Source: Parasalinivibrio latis
Lineage (GTDB): Bacteria; Pseudomonadota; Gammaproteobacteria; Enterobacterales; Vibrionaceae
Assembly (NCBI RefSeq): GCF_036825535.1
Contig: NZ_CP098813.1
Coordinates: 558,001-622,000, forward strand
Direction: 5' to 3'
DNA: 64,000 bases
Below, piece by piece: positions 26,811 to 35,812 of the stretch. Each line of letters opens with the position of its first letter. Within the stretch, counting starts at the first letter, position 1. A program made the position numbers and the translations under genes. Below the pieces are notes generated by a model. That model had not been told where the DNA came from. It worked only from the letters and a program-made list of their open reading frames with translations, and did not search any database.

Positions 26811-26841
26811 GCCTAGCAGCCGTAGATGGGTACGGAGTCAA
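26811..26841 (-). promoter_or_regulatory. MerR-controlled promoter/operator of merTP
   Basis: On the minus strand, a -35 TTGACT (26841-26836) is followed by a 19-bp spacer and a -10-like CTAGGC (26816-26811). The spacer carries the dyad CCGTA...TACGG that is typical of mer operators, whose over-long spacer is corrected by Hg-bound MerR. The stop codon of merR (TGA) is inside the -35 hexamer. Confidence 0.78.
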
Positions 26842-27227
26842 GGGATGTTTTTGTAAAACTCAAGGAAATGGCAGCCTTCCTCGCCGGAGGTTTCGCACCT
26901 GGTGATCATCTCAGATAAATTGGATTCCATGTTTTTAAGCAGGCTGATTTTGTCCCGTATCAGTGCTCTTTTTTGCCTTGCAATTTCCTGGACCGACAGG
27001 CACTCATGGGGGGATAAAAGAAGCATCGATTTAACCTCTTCAAGCGTAAATCCCATTCCCTGGGCATGCTTTATAAACCGGATCAGGGTCACCGTTTCCT
27101 CCGGATACCGGCGAAAGCCAGATAGCGGTTTTACCGGTTGTTCTATCAGTCCTGTCCGCTCATAAAACCTGACGGTTTCAACTGATGTACCGGTAGCGGA
27201 TGCCAGTTTTCCTATGGTGTACGCCAT
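26838..27227 (-). CDS. merR: MerR family regulator, mercury-type
   Basis: A 129-residue MerR protein: N-terminal winged HTH (GKLASATGTSVETVRFYERTG), a dimer helix, and Cys 76, Cys 111 and Cys 119. The spacing 35 then 8 is close to the 35 and 9 of classical MerR, where these three residues bind one Hg(II). The frame is open to 27404, but ATG 27227 gives the family N-terminus. It lies upstream of merT on the same strand, not divergent as in Tn21-type operons. A matching mer operator is found at its own 3' end, in front of merT. Activation by Hg(II) is likely but not proven. Confidence 0.87.
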   Translation of the reverse strand: MAYTIGKLASATGTSVETVRFYERTGLIEQPVKPLSGFRRYPEETVTLIRFIKHAQGMGFTLEEVKSMLLLSPHECLSVQEIARQKRALIRDKISLLKNMESNLSEMITRCETSGEEGCHFLEFYKNIP

Positions 27228-27402
27228 GTATAACCCACGCCCCGTTTGGCTAGTCCCAGTTGTAAGAAGACCGACATATCGCTTGGTTGCTTTCAATTGC
27301 CTGACTTTCTCAACACTGCTTCGGGATAACTGCCGTTCGAATACCACAATTACCTCATGGCTTACCCGGCTTAAATGAGTCGGAAAGATTAGGAGAACAA
27401 TC

Positions 27403-28503
27403 ATGCCAATGAGCGCAAATAAACACCTTGAGGATTGTGACTGCTGTGAATTGCGCGACGAACTTCACAAACGGGAAACTGAAACCCTGACCGGCCAAAG
27501 AACGGCGAAAAACAGCCGGGCTCTGGGCGCTTTCGACACCAAGGCTTTGCTCAAAAAACTCATCGAGAAAGAGCGCGCTGAATATGGCGTAGGGGATCGC
27601 AAGCTCGTTTACGGAAATGATGACAGGGAAGACATCTTTCAGGTTACAGACGCGCAGATCCAGAACCAGTCCCGCGCAGTCATGGCGCTGATTGATGCCA
27701 GCAAAATCCGGGATAACGGGGACAGCACATCGACGATCCGCACTATGCAGTTTTCACAGGCACAGATGCTTTGCCCAAGTGAGCCGTTCGGCGAGCAGCC
27801 TACGGCCCCGCATTGCACCGGGTTTCTCGTCGCACCGGATATCATTGCGACCGCCGGGCATTGTATTAACAACAACGATCTGGCCCGAACCCGCTTTTTC
27901 TTCGGCTTTCAGATGATCGACCACAATACACCCAAAGTGATAATCCCAAGTGACGATATTTACCGGGGCATCGAAATTATCGACCGTAAGCTGGAGAATA
28001 CCGATTCAGACTATGCTTTGGTGCGGCTCGACCGCCCCGTTACGAACAGGCCAATTTTGACTGTTCGCAGAAGCGGGAAAATACCGGATGACAGCAACGT
28101 TTATGTTATCGGCCATCCCAGTGGCTTGCCGATGAAGTTCGCTGACGGGGCTTTTGTTCGGGACAACAGCCATTCAATTTTCTTTACCGCTAACCTGGAT
28201 ACCTATGGTGGCAACTCCGGCTCCCCGGTGTTCAATCAGGCAACCGGCGAGGTAGAGGGTATTCTTGTTCGCGGGGATACGGATTTCGTATTCAACGGTT
28301 CCTGTCGGGTGTCCAACGTCTGCCCTATTAATGGCTGCCGTGGTGAGGATGTCACACGTGCATCTGAGTTTGTCACAGGGATCCCACAGGTTCCTCCGGT
28401 AACGCCACCAGCCTCAAGTAACCTGGCTGACCGGATCAGTGAAATTGAAGACAAACTGGATCAGATTGGGGATGATCTGGCGGATATAAAAAGTCAGTTG
28501 TAA
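27403..28503 (+). CDS. Trypsin-like (S1 family) serine protease without signal peptide
   Basis: A 366-residue protein. The catalytic triad is visible as TAGHC (His 153), DSDYALVRL (Asp 203) and GGNSGSP (Ser 272), in the arrangement of V8-like/S1B proteases. The first 30 residues contain a Cys cluster (DCDCCEL, residues 11-17) and no signal peptide. Residues 30-130 are a hydrophilic pro-region or accessory part. The last 30 residues (ADRISEIEDKLDQIGDDLAD) predict a coiled coil. An AGGAGA ribosome site supports the start. It is divergent from merR with about 175 bases between starts. Target and location are unknown; export by a non-Sec route or a cytoplasmic role are both possible. Confidence 0.85.
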   Translation: MPMSANKHLEDCDCCELRDELHKRETETLTGQRTAKNSRALGAFDTKALLKKLIEKERAEYGVGDRKLVYGNDDREDIFQVTDAQIQNQSRAVMALIDASKIRDNGDSTSTIRTMQFSQAQMLCPSEPFGEQPTAPHCTGFLVAPDIIATAGHCINNNDLARTRFFFGFQMIDHNTPKVIIPSDDIYRGIEIIDRKLENTDSDYALVRLDRPVTNRPILTVRRSGKIPDDSNVYVIGHPSGLPMKFADGAFVRDNSHSIFFTANLDTYGGNSGSPVFNQATGEVEGILVRGDTDFVFNGSCRVSNVCPINGCRGEDVTRASEFVTGIPQVPPVTPPASSNLADRISEIEDKLDQIGDDLADIKSQL

Positions 28504-28983
28504 AGCGTATCGTATGCCGAGCATAGCAAATGGTCTATGCCCGGCAGCATTTGCCGTCACCACAATCCCGGTTTCAGTGGGGGATAGTTCACATTTTATG
28601 TATTCAATATGTGTCCTGTCACAATGGGGAAGAGCCACCTCTCCTTACCGTTATACTCTTTAACCCAGACACTCGGTTACACCTGCCCTTGTTTCTAACC
28701 CTTAAGTTTGTAACGGTATTTTTCTGCGCCACTGTCATTGGGGCAGTAATGCCACCGACCGAACACCGGAAATATCCTCTGTCCAATCAGGGCGACATTT
28801 ATCCATTTTTGGAAAGAATAATTTTCATTATTTCCCTATATCCTCAAAAAAGAAGTCAGTACATTCACCGCAAAATAACAAGATCATCACAACCATTAAC
28901 CCTCTGAGCTCTGCCTTGTTTGCAGTCCCATTCGGGAAGCTTGGTCCATCACAGGATGGGGAGCTCAAGGACGAGGACACATT
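28504..28983. other. Intergenic region upstream of lldP
   Basis: About 480 bases between the protease and the lactate permease. An open frame at 28530-28907 has no ribosome site and no family resemblance, so I do not call it. The promoter for lldP should lie in the AT-rich part near 28800-28900. No operator or leader RNA could be identified. Confidence 0.55.
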
Positions 28984-30681
28984 ATGAATGACACCTTGCT
29001 TGCACTGGTCGCCTTTTCCCCGATTGTGGTGGCCGCTATTTTGCTCGTTGGCCTGAACTGGCCTGCCAAGAAAGCCATGCCGGTTGCCTTTGGATTAACC
29101 GTAGTTATTGCCCTGTTTGTCTGGGATATGTCTGCCAACCGGGTTATAGCCTCCGTGTTTCAGGGACTTGGCATTACCGTTGCCGTGCTCTGGATTGTTT
29201 TCGGCGCCATCTTTTTGCTCAACACCCTTAAACATACCGGTGCCATTACAACCATTCGCAACGGCTTTACCGATATCTCACCAGACCGGCGCGTCCAGGC
29301 CATAATCATCGCGTGGTGCTTTGGCTCGTTTATTGAGGGGGCATCCGGCTTTGGGACACCGGCAGCAATTGCTGCACCTTTACTGGTGGCTATCGGCTTT
29401 CCTGCACTTGCTGCGGTACTGATGGGCATGATGATCCAGTCAACGCCGGTTTCTTTCGGTGCCGTGGGCACACCTATTCTGGTTGGGGTCAACAAGGGAC
29501 TGGACACCCACAATATCACGGAAGCCTTGGTTGCCAATGGCTCGAACTGGGACGTTTACCTACAGCAAATCACCACTGGTGTTGCACTCATTCACGCCAC
29601 TGTCGGTACCCTGATGCCGGTTCTGATGGCAATGATGCTGACCCGCTTCTTCGGCAAGAACAAAAGCTGGACGGAAGGTCTGGATATCCTGCCGTTTGCC
29701 CTATTTGCCGGGTTGGCTTTTACCATTCCCTACGCACTTACCGGAGCATTCCTGGGGCCGGAGTTCCCGTCGCTTATTGGTGGCCTAACCGGTCTCGCCA
29801 TTGTTGTCACTGCAGCGAAAAAAGGGTTCCTGGTACCCAAATCCACCTGGGATTTCCGTCCGGAAAAAGATTGGCCTGCAGAGTGGCTGGGTTCACTGAA
29901 AATGGACCTGAGTGACAACGGCAGGAAACCGATGGGGCTGGTACTGGCATGGATGCCCTACGTACTCCTTGCTGCGGTGCTGGTTGCCAGCCGGGTAAGC
30001 ACAGAATTCAAGTCCGCGTTACAGGGAGTCAGCGTCTCTTTCGCCAATATTCTGGGCGAAAGCGGCATCAGTTCTTCAATTCAGCCCCTCTACCTGCCCG
30101 GCGGGATCCTGGTCTTTGTCGCCCTTGTCGCCGTTCTGGCACAGTCACGCAGCGTCAGCCCGGCTTTCAAGGCACTGGGTGAATCCACCAAAACCCTGAT
30201 AGGAGCCGGCTTTGTTCTGGTGTTTACCATCCCAATGGTACGTATCTTTATCAACTCCGGCGTAAACGGCGCGGAACTTTCCAGCATGCCGGTTACCACC
30301 GCCAACTTCGCCGCCGGGCTTGTGGGCGAAGCTTTCCCGATGCTAAGTGCCGCAGTCGGGGCGTTGGGAGCGTTTATCGCCGGGTCAAACACAGTCTCCA
30401 ACATGATGTTCAGCCAATTCCAGTTTGAAGTGGCACAAACACTCACCATTTCCAGCGTTGTCATTGTCGCCTTGCAGGCAGTGGGGGCAGCCGCAGGAAA
30501 TATGATTGCCATCCACAACGTTGTTGCAGCTTCCGCCACCGTCGGGCTGCTCGGAAGGGAAGGGGCAACACTGCGCCGGACAGTCCTGCCGACTATCTAT
30601 TACCTTGTGGCAACAGGACTGATAGGTCTTCTGGTGATCTACGGGTTCAAGGTGACGGATGTACTCATGGTGCGCCCTTAA
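28984..30681 (+). CDS. lldP: L-lactate permease
   Basis: A 565-residue inner-membrane transporter with about 13-14 helices. FGSFIEGASGFGTPAAIAAP and QSTPVSFGAVGTPI are the strongest LldP/GlcA signatures, and AFIAGSNTVSNMMFSQFQ near the C-terminus is also conserved. It imports L-lactate (and often glycolate or D-lactate) with protons. No lactate dehydrogenase or regulator is adjacent, so it stands alone. The nearby ppsA/ppsR pair supports a gluconeogenic lifestyle on C3 acids, which is inference. Confidence 0.93.
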   Translation: MNDTLLALVAFSPIVVAAILLVGLNWPAKKAMPVAFGLTVVIALFVWDMSANRVIASVFQGLGITVAVLWIVFGAIFLLNTLKHTGAITTIRNGFTDISPDRRVQAIIIAWCFGSFIEGASGFGTPAAIAAPLLVAIGFPALAAVLMGMMIQSTPVSFGAVGTPILVGVNKGLDTHNITEALVANGSNWDVYLQQITTGVALIHATVGTLMPVLMAMMLTRFFGKNKSWTEGLDILPFALFAGLAFTIPYALTGAFLGPEFPSLIGGLTGLAIVVTAAKKGFLVPKSTWDFRPEKDWPAEWLGSLKMDLSDNGRKPMGLVLAWMPYVLLAAVLVASRVSTEFKSALQGVSVSFANILGESGISSSIQPLYLPGGILVFVALVAVLAQSRSVSPAFKALGESTKTLIGAGFVLVFTIPMVRIFINSGVNGAELSSMPVTTANFAAGLVGEAFPMLSAAVGALGAFIAGSNTVSNMMFSQFQFEVAQTLTISSVVIVALQAVGAAAGNMIAIHNVVAASATVGLLGREGATLRRTVLPTIYYLVATGLIGLLVIYGFKVTDVLMVRP

Positions 30682-30695
30682 ACCCAGCGATAAAA

Positions 30696-30720
30696 AAGAG
30701 CGGCTGAGCCGCTCTTCTTT
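30696..30720. terminator. Bidirectional terminator between lldP and ppsR
   Basis: A perfect 9-bp stem AAGAGCGGC/GCCGCTCTT with a TGA loop. The A6 run on its left makes it a good terminator for ppsR on the minus strand; the T-rich right side serves lldP less strongly. Confidence 0.88.
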
Positions 30721-30739
30721 GCAAACAAAAGGGAAATGT

Positions 30740-31573
30740 TTAGAACAACCGGCGCTTTAACCCGGTTTTTTCAAGGATTCGGGTGGTAATTTCTTCCACC
30801 GACAGGGATGAGGTATTGATGTACGGGATAGCTTCACGGCGAAACAGTGCTTCTATAGTGGCAACTTCCTGCTCACACTGTTTGCTGCTGGCATACTCGC
30901 TGCCGGAGAGGCGATTTTCACGGATTTCAGTCAGGCGTTCGGCATCAATCGTGAGACCGAAAAGCTTATGACGCTGGAATTCAAATTGGGGCAAAAGCCG
31001 CATTGTCTTCAAATCTTCTGCAATAAACGGGTAGTTGACCACACGCAGGCCAAACTGCATCGCCATATAAAGGCTGGTTGGTGTTTTTCCGCTTCTCGAC
31101 ACCCCCAGCAAAATAATATCCGCATCATCCAAATCCTTCAGGGAAATGCCGTCATCATGCGCAAGGGTATATTCAATGGCAGAGATACGGTCGAAATAGG
31201 TATCCGAGTCTTTACTGACGCTTCGCGAGCGCTGCATTTTAGGCTTGGGTTCTATCTCGGTGTCTTCACTTACCCGCTGGACAATGCTCTCCAGCACATC
31301 ATAGCAGTGAGCCGGCGCTTCAAGCAGCCGCTCGCGCATGGCCGGAATCACCATGGAAAAGAAAACCAGCGGTTTCACCTGATTTTTATCGTAGGAGTGC
31401 TGAATGTGCTTCAGCAGTTCGGTGAGCTTGGCATCGGTTTCTATGAAAGGGAACGTTTTTTCAATTCGCCGGAACGCAAACTGCCCCAGCACAACGTGCC
31501 CCAATGTTTCGCAAGTGATGGCGGTGCCGTCGGAAACGTAGAAGACATCCCGGCTTTGATTTTCCATGATCAT
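30740..31573 (-). CDS. ppsR: PEP synthase regulatory protein (kinase/pyrophosphorylase, DUF299)
   Basis: A 277-residue protein, the same length as E. coli PpsR. The nucleotide-binding loop GVSRSGKTPTS (about residues 155-165) and the N-terminal VFYVSDGTAITCETLG are family hallmarks. PpsR inactivates PEP synthase by ADP-dependent phosphorylation and reactivates it by phosphate-dependent pyrophosphorylation. It is divergent from ppsA, its target, with about 170 bases between starts. A second ATG two codons in (31567) is an alternative start. Confidence 0.94.
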   Translation of the reverse strand: MIMENQSRDVFYVSDGTAITCETLGHVVLGQFAFRRIEKTFPFIETDAKLTELLKHIQHSYDKNQVKPLVFFSMVIPAMRERLLEAPAHCYDVLESIVQRVSEDTEIEPKPKMQRSRSVSKDSDTYFDRISAIEYTLAHDDGISLKDLDDADIILLGVSRSGKTPTSLYMAMQFGLRVVNYPFIAEDLKTMRLLPQFEFQRHKLFGLTIDAERLTEIRENRLSGSEYASSKQCEQEVATIEALFRREAIPYINTSSLSVEEITTRILEKTGLKRRLF

Positions 31574-31746
31574 CTTATAGTTAAGGTTTTAAACATTTTT
31601 GATTAGTATGAAAGAAATAATACCGATAACAAAATCAGGCATTCCATTACATCTGCCACAGCTTTGAAAAATCTTTACGATTTTTTTTACGCTGGGACGT
31701 AATCGATTGCCAACCCTACAAAGCTGCAATGTTTCTGGAGAAAGAC

Positions 31747-34119
31747 ATGCAAAAGAACACCCTCTGGTTCGATAGCCTATCCATGGATGATGTCGACAAA
31801 GTCGGCGGCAAGAACGCGTCACTGGGCGAGATGGTTTCCAACCTCGCCAACGCCGGTGTCTCGGTACCCAACGGGTTTGCTACCACTTCTTACGCGTTCA
31901 ACCAGTTCCTTGATTATGAAGGATTGGATGAGCGCATTCACCAAGTGCTTGATGTGCTGGATGTTGAAGATGTCAATGCCCTGCGAGAAGCAGGTTCAAC
32001 CATTCGCCAATGGGTTCTTGATGCCCCTTTCCCGGCCGATCTTGAACAGGACATCCGTGACAACTATGCCACCCTGACCGATGGTAACTCTGAGCTTTCC
32101 GTTGCGGTCCGTTCATCTGCAACCGCTGAGGACTTACCGGATGCATCATTTGCAGGCCAGCAGGAAACCTTCCTTAATGTGAAAGGTATTGATGCCGTCC
32201 TGGAAGCGACCAAACACGTTTTCGCGTCACTGTTTAACGACCGAGCCATCTCGTACCGTGTACACCAGGGCTTTGACCACAGGGGAATTTCACTGTCTGC
32301 CGGAATCCAGCGTATGGTTCGCTCAGATTGCGCCGCATCCGGGGTAATGTTCACACTGGATACGGAATCCGGTTTTGATCAGGTGGTGTTTGTCACCTCT
32401 GCATGGGGCCTGGGTGAAATGGTGGTCCAGGGTGCCGTTAACCCGGACGAGTTTTATGTACACAAACCACTATTGGAAGCCGGTAACCACGCCATCGTCA
32501 AAAAGACCTTTGGCTCTAAGCTCACAAAGATGATTTATGCCGACAGCCAGGTTATCGGTAAGCAGGTGGAGATTGTCGATACGACAGAACAAGAGCGCGG
32601 CCAATTCTCACTCAACGACGCAGAAATTGCTGAGCTTGCCAAACAGGCGCTTATCATTGAAAAGCACTACCAGCGACCGATGGATATCGAATGGGCAAAA
32701 GACGGAATCGACGGCAAGCTGTATATCGTCCAGGCCCGCCCGGAAACCGTGTGCTCCCAGAAAGCGCAGAATGTCATCGAGCGTTATGAGCTCAACAACA
32801 AAGCGGATGTGCTTGTAGAAGGCCGGGCCATCGGTCAGCGGATTGGCAGCGGAACCGTCCGTTTGGTTGCCTCCCTTGATGAAATGTCGCTGGTGCAGGA
32901 AGGTGACGTGCTGGTCACTGATATGACCGACCCGGACTGGGAGCCGGTCATGAAAAAAGCGTCGGCCATCATCACTAACCGTGGTGGACGCACCTGCCAC
33001 GCAGCAATTATTGCCCGCGAACTGGGCATTCCGGCGATTGTCGGCTGTGGTGATGCCACCAGCAGCTTAACCGACGGGGCAGAGGTCACTGCGTCCTGTG
33101 CTGAAGGTGAAACCGGCTACGTTTATCAGGGCAAGCTTGAGTTTAATGTCCGACAGTCTGCAGTTGATGAGCTTCCCATTTTGCCCACCAAGGTGATGAT
33201 GAATGTGGGTAACCCGGATCGCGCTTTCGATTTTGCCCAAATCCCGAATGAAGGTGTGGGCCTTGCCCGCCTCGAATTTATCATCAACAAGATGATCGGT
33301 ATCCACCCCAAAGCACTCCTTAACTTTGACCAGCAAAGCGAAGAGCTGAAAGCTGAAATCCGTGAACGGATCCGAGGCTACAGTGACCCGGTTGAATTTT
33401 ACGTCAGCAAACTCACTGAAGGGATTGCCACCATTGGTGCTGCCTTCTGGCCGAAGCGCGTGATCGTCCGGATGTCAGACTTCAAGTCCAACGAGTACAG
33501 CAACCTTGTGGGCGGCAAGCACTTTGAACCCCATGAAGAAAACCCGATGCTCGGCTTCCGTGGTGCCTCCCGTTATATCTCACCGGTCTTTGAAGATTGC
33601 TTTGAACTGGAAACCCAGGCAATCAAACGTGTGCGCAATGAGATGGGCCTGAAAAACGTCGAAATCATGATCCCGTTTGTCCGTACCACCGGTGAAGCTG
33701 CCGAAGTTATTGACCTGCTGGCCAAGTTTGATCTGCGCCGCGGCGATCAGGGACTGAAAGTAATCATGATGTGTGAGCTGCCATCCAACGCTGTACTGGC
33801 GAGCGATTTCCTCAATTATTTCGACGGTTTCTCCATCGGCTCGAATGACATGACGCAGCTCACCCTGGGTCTGGACCGGGATTCCGGTGATGTCGCACAC
33901 CTCTTTGATGAGCGTAACCCCGCCGTCAAAGCCATGCTGAAAATGGCCATTGATGCGGCAACCCGTGCAGGAAAATACGTGGGGATCTGCGGCCAGGGAC
34001 CATCCGATCACGATGACCTTGCCAAATGGTTAATGGAACAGGGCATCAGCTCAGTTTCGCTGAACCCGGATACGGTAGTGGATACCTGGATGAAACTTGG
34101 GCAGGTGAGCGGTAACTAA
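31747..34119 (+). CDS. ppsA: Phosphoenolpyruvate synthase
   Basis: A 790-residue enzyme that converts pyruvate, ATP and water to PEP, AMP and phosphate. The N-terminal ATP-grasp domain contains VRSSATAEDLPDASFAGQQ. The phospho-carrier His 418 is in GGRTCHAAI. The C-terminal TIM barrel has SIGSNDMTQLTLGLDRD and the catalytic-Cys region GICGQGPSD. ATG 31747 has a GGAGA ribosome site; the frame also opens 6 codons upstream. Its original terminator hairpin has been interrupted by an IS1182-family element 24 bases after the stop. Confidence 0.96.
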   Translation: MQKNTLWFDSLSMDDVDKVGGKNASLGEMVSNLANAGVSVPNGFATTSYAFNQFLDYEGLDERIHQVLDVLDVEDVNALREAGSTIRQWVLDAPFPADLEQDIRDNYATLTDGNSELSVAVRSSATAEDLPDASFAGQQETFLNVKGIDAVLEATKHVFASLFNDRAISYRVHQGFDHRGISLSAGIQRMVRSDCAASGVMFTLDTESGFDQVVFVTSAWGLGEMVVQGAVNPDEFYVHKPLLEAGNHAIVKKTFGSKLTKMIYADSQVIGKQVEIVDTTEQERGQFSLNDAEIAELAKQALIIEKHYQRPMDIEWAKDGIDGKLYIVQARPETVCSQKAQNVIERYELNNKADVLVEGRAIGQRIGSGTVRLVASLDEMSLVQEGDVLVTDMTDPDWEPVMKKASAIITNRGGRTCHAAIIARELGIPAIVGCGDATSSLTDGAEVTASCAEGETGYVYQGKLEFNVRQSAVDELPILPTKVMMNVGNPDRAFDFAQIPNEGVGLARLEFIINKMIGIHPKALLNFDQQSEELKAEIRERIRGYSDPVEFYVSKLTEGIATIGAAFWPKRVIVRMSDFKSNEYSNLVGGKHFEPHEENPMLGFRGASRYISPVFEDCFELETQAIKRVRNEMGLKNVEIMIPFVRTTGEAAEVIDLLAKFDLRRGDQGLKVIMMCELPSNAVLASDFLNYFDGFSIGSNDMTQLTLGLDRDSGDVAHLFDERNPAVKAMLKMAIDAATRAGKYVGICGQGPSDHDDLAKWLMEQGISSVSLNPDTVVDTWMKLGQVSGN

Positions 34120-34142
34120 CCCCTCGCCCTACCCCTTTCAGA

Positions 34143-34164
34143 AAACCTGCCACTTGGCAGGTTT
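34143..34164 (+). repeat. Target-site direct repeat (left), the former ppsA terminator hairpin
   Basis: A 22-base direct repeat, identical to 35761-35782, made of a 9-bp stem AAACCTGCC/GGCAGGTTT and an ACTT loop. The loop is in the same orientation in both copies, so they are direct repeats and not IS ends. This copy has lost its T tract. Confidence 0.85.
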
Positions 34165-35760
34165 CAGACTGCTGACAAAGCCCTAGCCATTTGGCTGGGG
34201 CTTTGATCTAATAAGGGATAAGCAAATCAATCATGGATGTGGTGACATGCTTAAAGACCCTGGCCCTCAACAATATGAAATTGAGATGGTGACACTCGAA
34301 CAGTTGGTCCCCAAAAACCATCTCGTTCGCAAAATCGATGCTGCCGTCGACTTTGAATTTATCCGCGACGAAGTCGCCCACCTCTATTGCCACAACAATG
34401 GCCGCCCTGCGATAGACCCCGTTCGCCTGTTCAAAATCCTGCTCCTTGGCTTCCTCTTCGGCGTCAAAAGTGAACGCCAGCTCGTTAAAGACATCGAGGT
34501 CAATATCGCTTACCGCTGGTTCCTGCGGATGTCGCTCACTGAAAAGGTGATTGATGCGTCCACCTTGAGCCAGAACCGCCGCCGTCGCTTCAACGGTACC
34601 GATATCTTTGAGCGCCTCTTCATCCGTATCGTCGAACAGGCGATGAACAAAGGCATGGTCGATGGACGCGTCTTGTTTACCGACAGCACTCACCTGAAAG
34701 CCAATGCCAACAAACGTAAATACCGTAACGAACGGGTGAAACAAAACGTCAGCGCTTATGCCGAGCTGTTAGATGAAGCGGTTGAAGCTGACCGTGCAGC
34801 GGAAGGAAAACGCCCGCTCAAGCCGAAAGATGCTCACATCGAGAAAAACACCAAAGTCAGCACCACCGACCCAGAAAGCGGGTTTATGACACGGGACCAA
34901 AAGCCCCAGGGCTTCTTCTACCTTGACCATCGCACCGTCGACGGCAAACACGGCATCATCCTCGACACCCATGTCACGCCGGGCAATGTGAATGACGCCC
35001 AACCGTATATCACCCGTCTGGATACCACGTTAGCGCGCTTTACGCTCTCGCCTATCGCCGCCGGGCTTGATGCCGGTTACTTCACCGCTACTATCTGCCA
35101 TGAACTGGAGCAGCGCCAAATCCTGCCGGTCATGGGATACCGCCGGCCTCACCGTACAAAGAATCCTATCAAGAAAAAGCACTTCCGTTACGACAAAGAG
35201 ACGGACCGCTATCTCTGTCCTCAGGGGCAGGCACTGGTCTACAAGACCACCAACCGACAAGCTTACCGTGAATATCACTCAAACCCGCAGACATGCAAAA
35301 CCTGTCCACTGCGTGCTGATTGCACCAAGAGTGAAAACCACAAACGGGTGATAACCCGGCACCTGTTCGAGAAATCGGTTGAGAATGCCAATGCCCTGAG
35401 ACTGACCACTTGGGGTAAGAAAGTGTACCGACGACGGGCAGAGACGGTGGAGCGAAGCTTCGCGGATGCCAAACAACACCATGGCCATCGCTATGCGAGG
35501 TTCCGTGGCCTGTTGAAAGTACAAATCCAGTGCTTCCTGGCCGCAGCGGCACAGAACATCAAAAAGATAGCCCTGATGGAGGCTTATCTTCGCAAAATTG
35601 GGCTCAATGCGCGCCAAATAGTCCAGAGAGTGATGCAATTTAGCGTCTATGGGCTAAAAGCGGCCTGAACATAACAATATGGAAAAATAGCGCGATCGCG
35701 GCCTTCGGCCGCTAACAAAAGAAAACCCCGCTTGAAAAAGCGGGGTTAGTCAGCAATCTG
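34165..35760 (+). mobile_element. IS1182-family insertion sequence, complete
   Basis: A 1596-bp element. The ends are inverted repeats: CAGACTGCTGAC at 34165-34176 and its near-match (11 of 12) read inward from 35760; similarity continues to about 16 of 19. It carries one intact transposase gene. Each end holds an inner hairpin: 34177-34204 on the left and 35724-35747 on the right. It is flanked by 22-bp direct repeats of the ppsA terminator hairpin. All parts look intact, so the insertion is probably recent and the element may still be mobile. Confidence 0.88.
34247..35668 (+). CDS. IS1182 family transposase
   Basis: A 473-residue DDE transposase. The N-terminal DUF772 region includes PKNHLVRKIDAAVDFEFI and PVRLFKILLLGFLFGVKSER. 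The DDE core has DGRVLFTDSTHLKANA (first Asp), AGLDAGYF (second) and ETVERSFADAKQHHG (Glu). TCKTCPLRADC is the Cys-rich segment found in this family. The frame is undamaged. The transposase cuts and joins the element ends. The hairpin just upstream of the gene would block read-through transcription from ppsA. Confidence 0.95.
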   Translation: MLKDPGPQQYEIEMVTLEQLVPKNHLVRKIDAAVDFEFIRDEVAHLYCHNNGRPAIDPVRLFKILLLGFLFGVKSERQLVKDIEVNIAYRWFLRMSLTEKVIDASTLSQNRRRRFNGTDIFERLFIRIVEQAMNKGMVDGRVLFTDSTHLKANANKRKYRNERVKQNVSAYAELLDEAVEADRAAEGKRPLKPKDAHIEKNTKVSTTDPESGFMTRDQKPQGFFYLDHRTVDGKHGIILDTHVTPGNVNDAQPYITRLDTTLARFTLSPIAAGLDAGYFTATICHELEQRQILPVMGYRRPHRTKNPIKKKHFRYDKETDRYLCPQGQALVYKTTNRQAYREYHSNPQTCKTCPLRADCTKSENHKRVITRHLFEKSVENANALRLTTWGKKVYRRRAETVERSFADAKQHHGHRYARFRGLLKVQIQCFLAAAAQNIKKIALMEAYLRKIGLNARQIVQRVMQFSVYGLKAA

Positions 35761-35782
35761 AAACCTGCCACTTGGCAGGTTT
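35761..35782 (+). repeat. Target-site direct repeat (right) with the original ppsA T tract
   Basis: The second copy of the 22-base hairpin, identical to 34143-34164. It is followed by a T tract at 35780-35787, so this copy has kept the original terminator tail, now about 1.6 kb from the ppsA stop. Confidence 0.85.
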
Positions 35783-35812
35783 TTTTTGCTCTTTGAGTCC
35801 CGATAGGCGCCA

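Noticed and set aside
28530..28907. 125-codon open frame upstream of lldP
   Set aside because: No ribosome site, no recognisable domain, unusual composition; more likely promoter DNA.
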